The notes below the pieces were generated by a model that saw only the letters and a program-made list of their open reading frames with translations, ran no database searches and had not been told where the DNA came from. Position numbers and translations under genes: made by a program. Of a stretch of DNA of 64,000 nucleotides, positions 45,363-57,200 are shown piece after piece. Location: positions 186,001 through 250,000 of the forward strand of contig WFMF01000061.1 of the NCBI GenBank assembly GCA_011033025.1, read 5' to 3'. The stretch comes from Beroe forskalii (Eukaryota; Ctenophora; Nuda; Beroida; Beroidae). Each line of letters starts with the position of its first letter. The stretch's first letter is position 1.

Positions 45363-48300
45363 AAGTGGTTGGTGTAACTGGTGGTTCAGAAAGGTACCCA
45401 TAATTGATAAGTGTAACTGTTGGTTCAGAAAGGTGAACCCATAAGTGGATGGTGTAACTGGTGGTTCAGAAAGGTACCAATAGTTGGACGGTGTAACTGG
45501 TGGTTCAGAAAGGTACTCATAATTGGTTGGCGTAACTGGTGGTTCAGAAAGGTACCCATAATTGTTTGGTGTAACTGGTGGTTCAAAAAGGTACCCATAA
45601 TTGGTTCGCGTAACTGGTGGTTCAGAAAGGTACCCATAAATGGTTGGTGTAACTGGTGGTTCAGAAAGGTACCCATAATTGTTTGGTGTAACTGGTGGTT
45701 CAAAAAGGTACCCATAATTGGTTGGTGTAACAGGTGGTTCAGAAAGTACCCATAATTGGTAACTGGTGTAACTGGTTGGTTGAAAGGTACCCATAATTGC
45801 TTAGTGCAACTGGTGGTTCAGAAGGGTACCAATAATTGTTTGGTGTAACTGGTGGTTCAAAAATGTACCCATAATTGGTTGGTGTAACAGGTGGTTCAGA
45901 AAGGTACCCATAATTGGTAACTGGTGTAGTTGGTTATTGAAAGGTACCCATAATTGGTTGGTGTAACTGGTGGTTCAAAAAGGTACCCATAATTGTTTGG
46001 TGTAACTGGTGGTTCAAAAGGTACCCATAATTGGTTGGTGTAACTTGTGGTTCAGAAAAGTACCCATAATTGGTAACTGGTGTAACTGGTTATTGAAAGG
46101 TACCCATAATTGGTTAGTGTAACTGGTGGTTCAGAAGGGTACCCATAAATGTTTGGTGTAACTGGTGGTTCAAAAATGTACCTATAATTGGTTGGTGTAA
46201 CAGGTGGTTCAGAAAGGTACCCATAATTGGTAACTGGTGTAACTGGTTATTGAAAGGTACCCATAATTGGTTGGTGTAACTGGTGGTTCAAAAAGGTACC
46301 CATAATTGGTTGGTGTAACTGGTGGTTCAAAAGGTACCCATAATTGGTTAGTGTAACTGGTGGTTCAGAAAAGTACCCATAATTGGTAACTGGTGTAACT
46401 GGTTATTGAAAGGTACCCATAATTGCTTAGTATAAGTGTTGGTTCAGAAATGTACCCATAATTGGTTGGTGTAACTAGTGGTTTACCCATAATTGGTTAG
46501 TGTAACTGGTGGTTCAGACTTTAGAAAGGTACCCATAATTGGTTGGTGTAACTGATGGTTCAGAAATGTACCCATAATTGGTTGGTGTAACTAGTGGTTC
46601 AGAAAGGTACCCATAATTGTTTAGTGTAACTGGTGGTTCAAAAGGGTACCCATAATTTGTTAGTGTAACTGGTTGTTCAGAAAGGTACCAATAATTGGTT
46701 AGTGTAACTGGTGGTTCAGAAAAGTACCCATAATTGATGTTGTAACTGTTGCTTCAGGAAGGTACCCATAATTGGTTAGTGTAACTGGTGGTTTAGAAAG
46801 GTACCCATAATTGGTTGGTGTAATTGGTGGCGTAACTGGTGGCTCAGAAAGGTGCCCATAATTGGTTGGTGTAACTGGTTGTTCGAAAAGGTACCCATAA
46901 TTGGTTCGGCGTAACTGGTGGTTCAGAACAGTACCCACAATTGGTTAGTGTAACTGGTGGTTCAGAAAGATACCCATAATTGGTTGGTGTAACTGGTGGT
47001 TCAGAAAGGTGCCCATAATTGTTTAGTGTAACTGGTGGTTCAGAAAGGTACCCATAATTGGTTGGTTTAATTGGTGGCGTAACTGGTGGCTCAGAAAGGT
47101 ACCCATAATTGGTTGGTGTAACTGGTGGTTCAAAAAGGTACCCATAATTGGTTGGTGTAACTGGTGGTTCAGAAAAGTACCCATAATTGGTAACTGGTGT
47201 AACTGGTTATTGAAAGGTACCCATAATTGCTTAGTATAAGTGGTGGTTCAGAAATGTACCCATAATTGGTTGGTGTAACTAGTGGTTTACAAAGGTACCC
47301 ATAATTGGTTGGTGTAACTGGTGGTTCAGAAATGTACCTATAATTGGTTGGTGTAACTAGTGGTTCAGAAAGTTACCCATAATTGTTTAGTGTAACTGGT
47401 GGTTCAAAAGGGTACCCATAATTTGTTAGTGTAACTGGTGGTTCAGAAAGGTACCAATAATTGGTTAGTGTAACTGGTGGTTCAGAAAAGTACCCATAAT
47501 TGATGTTGTAACTGTTGCTTCAGGAAGGTACCCATAATTGGTTAGTGTAACTGGTGGTTTAGAAAGGTACCCATAATTAATTGGTGTAACTGGTTGTTCG
47601 AAAAGGTACCCATAATTGGTTCGGCGTAACAAGTGGTTCAGAACAGTACCCACAATTGGTTAGTGTAACTGGTGGTTCAGAAAGTTACCCATAATTGGTT
47701 GGTGTAACTGGTGGTTCAGAAAGGTGCCCATAATTGTTTAGTGTAACTGGTGGTTCAGAAAGGTACCCATAATTGGTTGTTGTAATTGGTGGCGTAACTG
47801 GTGGCTCAGAAAGGTACCTATAATTGGTTATTGAAACTGGTATTTCAGAAAGGTACCCATGATTGGTTGGTGTAACTGGTGGTTCAGAAAGGTACCCATA
47901 ATTGTTTAGTGTAACTGGTGGTTCAGAAAAGTACCCATGATTGCTTGGTGTAACTGGTTGTTCGAAAAGGTACCCATAATTGGTTGGCGTAACTGGTGGT
48001 TCAGAAAGGTACCCATAATTGGTTAGTGTAACTGGTGGTTCAGAAAGGTACCCATAATTGGTTGGTGTAACTGGTGGTTCAGAAAGGTACCCATAATTGG
48101 TTGGTGTAACTGGTGGTTCAGAAAGGTACCCATAATTGGTAACTGGTTATTGAAAGGTACCCATAATTGGTTGGTGTAACTGGTGGTTCGAAAAGGTACC
48201 CATAATTGTTTGGTGTAACTGGTGGTTCAAAAAGGTACCCATAATTGGTTGGTGTAACTGGTGGTTCAGAAAGGTACCCATAATTGGTAACTGGTGTAAC

Positions 48301-49892
48301 TGGTTGTTGAAAGGTACCCATAATTGGTTGGTGTAACTGGTGGTTCAAAAGGTACCCATAATTGGTTGGTGTAACTGGTGGTTCAAAAAGGTACCCATAA
48401 TTGGTTGGTGTAACTGGTGGTTCAGATTAGTACCCATAATTGGTTGGTGTAACTGGTTATTGAAAGGTACCCATAATTGCTTAGTGTAACTGGTGGTTCA
48501 GACTTTAGAAAGGTACCCATAATTGGTTGGTGTAACTGGTGGTTCAAAAATGAACCCATAATTGGTTAGTGTAACTGGTGGTTCAGAAAGGTACCCATAA
48601 TTGGTTGGTGTAACTGATGGTTCAGAAATGTACCCATAATTGGTTGGTGTAACTGGTGGTTCAGAAAGGTACCCATAATTGTTTAGTGTAACTGGTGGTT
48701 CAAAAGGGTACCCATAATTTGTTAGTGTAACTGGTGTTTCAGAAAGGTACCCATAATTGGTTAGTGTAACTGATGGTTCAAAAAGGTACCCATAATTGGT
48801 TGGTGTAACTGGTGGCTCAGAAAGGTACCCATAATTGGTTAGTGTAACTGGTGGTTCAGAATTTAGAAAGGTACCCATAATTGGTTGGTGTAACTGGTGG
48901 TTCAGAAAGGTACCCATAATTGGTTGGTGTAACTGGTGGTTCAGAAATGTACCCATAATTGGTTGGTGTAACTAGTGGTTCAGAAAGGTACCCATAATTG
49001 TTTAGTGTAACTGGTGGTTCAAAAGGGTACCCATAATTTGTTAGTGTAACTGGTGGTTCAGAAAGGTACCAATAATTGGTTAGTGTAACTGGTGGTTCAG
49101 AAAGGACTACCCATAATTAGTTGGTGTAACTGGTGGCTCAGAAAGGTACCCATAATTGGTTGGTGTAACTGGTGGTTCAGAAAGGTACCCATAATTGATT
49201 AGTGTATCTGGTGGCTCAGAAAGGTACCCATAATTGGTTAGTGTAACTGGTGGTTCAGAAAGGTACCCATAATTAGTTGGTGTAACTGGTGGTTCAGAAA
49301 GGTACCCATAATTGGTTAGTGTAACTGGTGGTTCAGAAAGGTGCCCATAATTGGTTGGTGTAACTGGTGGTTCAGAAAGGTACCCATAATTGGTTGGTGT
49401 AACTGGTGGTTCAGAAATGTACCCATAATTGGTTGGTGTAACTAGTGGTTCAGAAAGGTACCCATAATTGTTTAGTGTAACTGGTGGTTCAAAAGGGTAC
49501 CCATAATTTGTTAGTGTAACTGGTGGTTCAGAAAGGTACCAATAATTGGTTAGTGTAACTGGTGGTTCAGAAAGGACTACCCATAATTAGTTGGTGTAAC
49601 TGGTGGCTCAGAAAGGTACCCATAATTGGTGCGTGTAACTGGTGGTTCAGAAAGGTACCCATAATTGATTAGTGTATCTGGTGGCTCAGAAAGGTACCCA
49701 TAATTGGTTAGCATAAGTGGTGGTTCAGAAAGGTACCCATAATTAGTTGGTGTAACTGGTGGTTCAGAAAGATACACATTAATGGTTGGTGTAACTGTTT
49801 GTTCGAAAAGGTACCCATAATTGGTTGGTGTAACTGGTGGTTCAGAAAGGTACCCATAATTGGTTGGTGTAGCTGGTGTTCAAAAAGGTACC
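45363..49892. repeat. 39-bp minisatellite, ~4.5 kb, with higher-order repeats
   Basis: Roughly 115 imperfect units. On the plus strand each unit contains GGTACCCATAATTGGTTGGT followed by GTAACTGGTGGTTCAGAAA. Because 39 is 13 codons, long frames appear by chance, notably on the minus strand (45264-45794, 48498-48956, repeating YGYLSEPPVTPTN). They are broken repeatedly by indels and stops and have no start or splice context, so I do not call them genes. Longer blocks recur: 48972-49180 again at 49441-49650 (~469 bp apart, about 12 units), and blocks near 46433 and 47231 (~800 bp). Confidence 0.93.
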
Positions 49893-51181
49893 TAAAACTG
49901 TAAAAGCCTATAGTAGCATGCGTTCATCAGGTGATTTGCCTGCTAAAATGACCAATTTTGCTCCGCAAAAGGTACCTATTGCCCTTCTTTTTGCCCTTCT
50001 TTTCGTCAAAATCTTACTATGACTCGAACTTTCTACTTGTGATTTGTGAAAACATATTCAGATATTGGTCAGAACCAGGCTGCAAAATTCAATTCAATTC
50101 CAAACTTAGTGTATAGGCATGAGTCGCAATCAAACCATGATTGAAGACATGCTGTGAATTCTGATTCAGGAACTAGCAAACTCCGAACATTTTCGTGAGC
50201 CACAACTAAAATCCACAAAACGAGAAATTGAAATTGGTTGAAATAACGCATGCATCTTTTGAGAAATGACTGGATTGTGTAATTTTTAAAAAAGCACTGA
50301 ACACTGATATGCCAACTCAAAGAATGTCACATCTTTGAAAACTATGAATGGGAACATTTTCTTGATCTGAAACGTCCTTAAAACAACACTACAACGTATG
50401 ATAATTGCATCACAAAAAACATTTGAAATATTGAAAGGCTCTGTCGAGGGTGCCGACTAAGAAGTCGCGCACAAACAATATGCCCTCACATTGGTACCAG
50501 CAGTAACGATCCAAGCGCCTATTGTTCGTGCGCGACACATAACATGCCCGGGCAAGTTAGACACAGTCTGGGAAATGTCGCGAAGTTGTTATGAAACATG
50601 GTGCTCGCTCGATAATTAGCGGGATACAGTGTTTGAAATGTCTAGAAGGTATTATGGGATATAATTCTCTCATGAGAACGGATTATCACCGTATGCTGAC
50701 AATATACTCTCCACGCACATGAAGGTTATAAATCATGAAGCACCATGAGGGTTATCGGAAATAACGTGCTTGAAGGTATTATATTTAAATTTTGATGGTT
50801 TGAATTTGACATAATATTAATTTTGAGTTACGTCGTTTACCAGATATCGAAGTATCGAATTACAATTTCACATTATCTCTACGATGGGATAATGTAAATG
50901 ATTTTTGCAGTTTCCGTTTTTCATTTTGTGTTCATACAATTTTGAAATTTGATGTCTCCCCCAATAGAAAATTGTGATTATCGATTGGAAAGGTCCGAAT
51001 TATTTGGTTAATTGATAATCATGACCTCAAGAGTCGCCTACAACCTCCCATACCAGTAACCGACTACTCTTCCATATTTTTCCATGTATTGTGTCGTAAC
51101 TCGGAAGAATTTGACATTTACCCTCTAAAACGGGTTAGAGGGGGGGGTCATGTCAACGAGCACCTTGTTGACCTCTTATCC
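49893..51181. other. Intergenic sequence between minisatellite and LONP1
   Basis: AT-rich without coding potential. Contains a GTCGCGCAC...GTGCGCGAC inverted repeat at about 50464-50546. Confidence 0.55.
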
Positions 51182-51250
51182 TCCCACCGGCACCATTGAT
51201 TAACTGTCCCACCATTGATTAACTGTCCCACCATTGATTTACTAAGCCTC
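51182..51250 (+). repeat. Triplicated ~21-bp repeat just upstream of the LONP1 start
   Basis: Three units of CACCATTGATTAACTGTCC (last unit ends ATTTACT) finish 12 bp before the LONP1 ATG. It is in the 5' UTR or core promoter; each unit contains an ATTGAT word. Regulatory function is not shown. Confidence 0.6.
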
Positions 51251-51261
51251 CATTGAGCAGC

Positions 51262-54200
51262 ATGTACAGGACCACCAGAGCTCTACGTTCCCTCTCACGG
51301 AGGAAGCTCCTGACTTGTCATAGCGCTGCTGCACCCTCAGTCCTCTCGTGAGTGCGGGGCAAAGAGTTTCTAATCATAGTTAGCATGGCTACTAGAAGAA
51401 AAACTTGTGTTGAAGAGTGCTTAACTCAAAAAGCGGAAAAAGAAGTGGAAACCCTGTTCCTAACCACAACCATAGCCATCGCCCAAAACTTAACTGTGCA
51501 TGCTTTCATGGTTAGGTGAAGGTTTGGCCACGATGGTTAGGGTTACGGTTGGGGTATTTTTCTAGTCTGCCTGGATTAATTAATGATCTCACAAATAGAA
51601 TTTACTAAATAGAGTAATAGAGGGCCCTAAAATATACATTATACATTCATACAAAAGATACATTACCTCTCTTGACACAGGGCAAGCCGTACGTTTTCCT
51701 CCAATCCAGACAGCGGAGAAGACCCACCTACCCCTCCTCCTCCGGAAGATAAAACCCTCATCCCTGCTGCTACTGATGCCTTCGCAGGGCACCCCGGCCT
51801 TGCCAACATCCACGTTCCAGAGATACTACCAGTTGTGCCGTGCATTGCTGTCAACAAGAATCCCGTGCTACCGAAATTCGTTAAGATGGTTGAGGTACAG
51901 TATGTCAAGATTTTCTTCCCTGTTTTGATCGGGTTATGTTTTCATGATGGGCTTGATAGGTTCACACTGTTTCAAATCATGGGCTCATCGTGTATATGAA
52001 TACATGCGGAGAAATATGAAATTATACGACATAAACGAAACTAAATGATTTCCTGTAATAATTGAGCCTCGTGGTTGAGATATCGAATCCTCAGCTGATT
52101 GATATCATCAGCAATCGGATACGTTTGAACAAACCGTATGTCGGTGTTTTCCTCAAGAAAGACGACGAGTAAGAATTTCATTTTCTATTTCGCCACTACA
52201 TCTTATCCATTTTCCAAGTGGATATGGTGTATGTTATCTGTTTTAGGAGTGCGAACAGTAAAACTGTTCGTTGTAGCCAGCAAGTAACCGTTTGGGCGTT
52301 TGGTAGCTGAATGCAGCGCATTTTAAGATATCACCCACAATGCTGCATGCGCTGCAATTTGAACAATTTATGTCTCCGTATTTTGGGTCAGTTGAAGTAG
52401 ATGTTCCTTTCGCTTGAGTCACGAGAATGTTCCATGAAATTTTAGTCAAATGGCGCGTTCGCCGAACGAATTTTACATGGATTACACAACAGTTTACATC
52501 GCGCGCAGTGTAGATTTGTTAATGGCGACCGCAAATTTAATTCAATTCGATCCTACATGACAAGCACCGATTGATTGAATTCATTCATTTTATGTCATAG
52601 CCAATTCCGTAGGATTATGGTTCTGAAGTCTGTAAAAATACTTGAGCAATGTTTTTGATTTCCGTCGTCGATCCTACAAATCTCCAAATCATTAACGATC
52701 CCCCCACCTCTTAGGAACTCTGCTGACGTTGTGGAGAAACTGGACGATATCTACAACGTAGGCACATTCTGCCAAGTCACGGAGATGAGGAATGTGGAAG
52801 ACAAGCTCCGCTTGGTCCTCTTGGGGCACCGCAGGATCAAGATAACGGGCATTGCTCCCCCAGAGGAGGCGACAACTGCTAAGCCGGAGGAGGAGGCGGA
52901 GGCGAGCAAAGAGGAGGATAAGAAGGAGGAGGAGGGGAAGAAAGTGCTGCTTGAGGAAACCCCTGATTTGTTGACTGTTGATAGGATTCTAAAGGTTTGA
53001 TATTTGATCATCTAACGGCTTGCTAGTCACACGCATTGGTCGACTTTTTTGGAGCACTGTGCTACTTATGAAAATAGGAAAATTTATTTTAGTTTAATTC
53101 TATTCAAATACTCATTAATTTGCAGAACAAATAACCCATTCCTTCATCACATTGTAACCGGTTGCAGGTTGAAACCGACAATCTGAAGCACGCCCCCTAC
53201 AAGAACAATGACGAAGTTAAGGCAATTAGCGGCGAGATAGTGAAGACTTTCCGGGAGATAATCAGGATGAACCCGCTGTACAAGGAGAGCATACAGCTCC
53301 TGGTCGATAGTGGGAAACAGGTGCATTTTATTTCTAATTCCTATTTCAACAGTCAAATCTATTTTATTTCTAATTCCTATTTCAACTCTATTTAATTTCT
53401 AATTCCATTCAGTGTAGTTTTTGTCCTTAAGCTCTTAATAACTTAATAAGGGCCGGTTAAATAAGTACCAAATAAGGTGTGTAAATTATTTTTCCATCGT
53501 ATTCTGTAGCTGTTCAATGAAGACACTTAGTGGTTGCTCGCCCGCCTCTAGGCCCTGACCAATAGCACCCTTTTAATTGTACTCAGTGATAGACCTTCTT
53601 TTCCCAGATAATCGACAACCCGCCTCATCTCGCTGACTTTGGGGCAGGCATGACAAGTGCTGACGGACACGAGCTTCAAGGAATAATCGAGGAGTGCGAC
53701 ATCCCTACTCGGCTCCAGATGTCCTTGGAGCTGCTCAAGAAGGAGCACGCCATTGTCAGTCTCCAGCGCAAACTCGGGCAGGTCCGTGTTGCGGGGATTG
53801 GGTCTGAGGATCCGGGGTCGGGGGATTCGGGGTCGGCGGCGGCAAATCAGGGTGGACTCTGGGCCGGGGATTCGGGAAATCCCCTAAGGGTGGACTCTGG
53901 GTCAACGGATTGCCTTTAGTGTTTTACTTTTACTGTTGCTCCAGTCTTTTGCATCCCTTTCATTTATCACTTTTGCACCTCTAAATCGAACTCAATCTTA
54001 ATCCTACACTTACAATATATTAGCATTCAACACTTACAACTAAAAACTGTAGGAGGTGGAGGAGAAGGTGAACAAGATGCAACGTAAGTTCATGCTGAAC
54101 GAACAACTGAAGATCATAAAGAAGGAACTTGGTATCGAGAAGGATGATAAGCAAAGTCTGGTGGATAAGTTCAACGATCGGATAAAGGAGAAAACACTTC

Positions 54201-57200
54201 CAGCTAATATTGCAGAGGTAAGGAAGTTCTTAGTAGCTGCTCACGACACCCTTCATAATCACAATCGTTATGATCTCGTACCTAAAATAATATGCAAAAC
54301 TTGAATAAAAGCCTCTCCGATTATAAATTGGATTTACCCCCATTTGCCTTCACCCCATCACAATACATCTCTAGATAGTAGAGGAAGAGCTGAAGAAGCT
54401 GCAGTATCTCGCCATATTATACCATCACAATACCTCTCTAGATAGTAGAGGAAGAACTGAAGAAGCTGCAGTATCTCGACAGTCACAGCTCAGAATTCAG
54501 CGTTACGAGGAATTATCTCGACTGGTTGACTTGTTTGCCATGGGGAATCAAAAGGTAATATCTCAGACTCTTTTTATTTGTTGCATTTATTGGTACGGAT
54601 GGTCAGGTTGCTTGCTTGGTATTTTATTGCATTGAGTCATTGCAGTTAAGTTTCAAGTCAAATCGTATCTGATAAAAACAAAATCCTTATTGCTGCGCTT
54701 ACCCCTGTGCGATTGTTACAGTGAAGAGTGTTTGGAGATAGACAAGGCACGAGAGATACTGAACCGAGATCATTACGGCTTAGACGACATAAAACAGAGG
54801 ATTCTGGAGTTCATTGCCGTTGGGAAACTTAGGGGTACAGTTCAAGGTTCGTTATTTCATTATTTTCATTTCGTAAGTTCAGGTTTGCTACCCTGAATCC
54901 TGGCAGAAGTTGAAACTTGATTGTATTGTGTCCTGGAAATAACCCAAATCATATGTTTTTTTCCAGTTTTGACCTTGTAATTATAATATCAGACCCATTT
55001 CAGGTAAGATCCTGTGCTTCACTGGTCCTCCTGGCGTCGGTAAAACGTCAATAGCTCGGTCAATAGCACAGGCTCTCAACAGGGAATACTTCAGATTCAG
55101 GTTAGTTTTCATACAAGACATAGGTTCTGTGGGGGTGTACGGTAGAATACAAGACAAACACACACAACACGGTCACTGTGCACAGGAGCCCATAATCCCC
55201 AAATACCGTTCCACATGAATATCTGACCAAAGTAATAACACTAAACGAGGCGCACGAGAAATAGGCTGTTAAACGTCATCAACTCACTGCATCATGATAT
55301 GATAATGACGTCATCCCACCCGCCTATTGCTCGCGCGTGACGTATAACGGACATTAATTCAGTGTCGGTGGCATGTCGGATGTGGCTGAAATCAAGGGGC
55401 ATCGGAGAACCTACGTGGGAGCTATGCCTGGCAAACTCATACAATGTCTCAAGAAAACACAGACGGAAAACCCACTCGTGCTCATAGACGAGGTAAAGCA
55501 ACTTTTATAAACTTTAACCGTTTTTGAGGAAACTGTCCTATCTTTCGGGACAAAGATTTGTTATGTCAACATGAAGAAATATGGACATAAACTTATGGAA
55601 AGCCCATAAAGTCAAAAGATTAAATGTTTTTTGTTTGCTCCAAATTTTCAACCTTATTTAAGGTTTAAACACCCCTCGTGTTGCAGGTTGACAAGATGTC
55701 AAATTGACGAACCTAAAACGGAGCCTTGACCCCGAACAGAACCTGCTTCCACTACCTCGACGCCCCCGTCGACCTCAGCAAGGTAATTCACGAGAAAAAT
55801 CTATAAGGTACCAAATTTGGGGAAATTTTTAAAATATTCCCATATTTTCGTTCCCCAAAAATTTCAAAATGACGTCATCATCATACGTTAACATGCGTAA
55901 TATTACCAGAAATATCCCCAGATTTCGTACCCCAAAAATAGTGATCCCCGAATTGTTTTTTCTTGTTAATGAATTTATTTCGTAAGTTAATACGCAAATG
56001 CATGAGCAATTACTGGCTATTCATGGTAGCACGTAAAAATGCGTGATTACCAACAAGTAATTGCTCAGAATTTAAATAAATATCAACAATCTGAGCATGA
56101 GTTTCATGTAAAGAATAACCCTAATATTAACACCCCACAGGTGCTGTTCATCTGCACTGCCAACTCTACTGACACCATCCCCGGTCCGCTCCTCGACAGA
56201 ATGGAACTCATCAACGTCAGCGGGTACGACACCTCGTGAAATAACCATCATTATGTCAGCATTCGTTGTTAATGCTGTTAATTTTTGTGTAATGTTTGTG
56301 TCATGTTTAGCTGTGAATGGTTACGTTAAACCTCAGACAGCCACAAAAGATCTGTTAACAGCTCTTTCCGCTCGTTGTAAACGTACTACGAAAGTACGAA
56401 TCTTTAACGCATATGTGTGCACCTCGATTGAGATCGATAAAGTCGGATTTCATCTGTTATTTGACTTTCTATTAAAAAAAATCTGTCAAAACTCAAAATC
56501 ACTCAATTTTGCGCGTCTTTATCGAGGCCTTTTTAAATCGAGTGAACTGCATACATATGGGTAACCATCGCCCCCTGGACAGGTACATAGCAGAGGAGAA
56601 GCTGGCGATAGCCCAACAATACCTCTCTCCCACAGCCCGGACAGGTTGTGGAGTCAGGGAGGAGTCCTTGGAGATATCAGACGAGGCCATCCTGGCTCTC
56701 ATCCGGGGATACTGCAGGTACTCGCTCCCACTCAACACTCCCCAACACAAACCCAGATTAATCTCTCAAATATCTCCCTTTATCTTCCTTAATCTCTCAA
56801 AAGTCAAACATCTCACCTCATCACCCTTGATCTTTCAAACATCTCAGCTATTGTGTCAAATGGTATATACAGAAGTGTGTTTCTCAACACAACCCCAGAT
56901 TGATATCCCAAACATCTCAATTTATCTCACTTCATATCCCAAACATCTCACTTGATATCCCAAACATCTCAACTTATCTCACTTGATCTCCCAAAAATCT
57001 CAATTTATCTCACTTGATCTCTCAAACATCTCAATTTATCTCACTTGATATCCCAAACATCTCAATTTATCTCACTTCATCTCTCAAACATCTCAATTTA
57101 TCTCATTTGATATCCCAAACATCTCAATTTATCTCACTTGATATCCCAAACATCTCAATTTATCTCACCTCATCTCTCAAACATCTCACTTGATCTCCCA

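Noticed and set aside
45264..48956. Long minus-strand frames in the 39-bp array (YGYLSEPPVTPTN repeats) as a repeat-protein gene
   Set aside because: The period is a multiple of three, so openness is expected. Frames are broken by indels, several frames are open at once, and no start, splice or flanking unique coding sequence exists.
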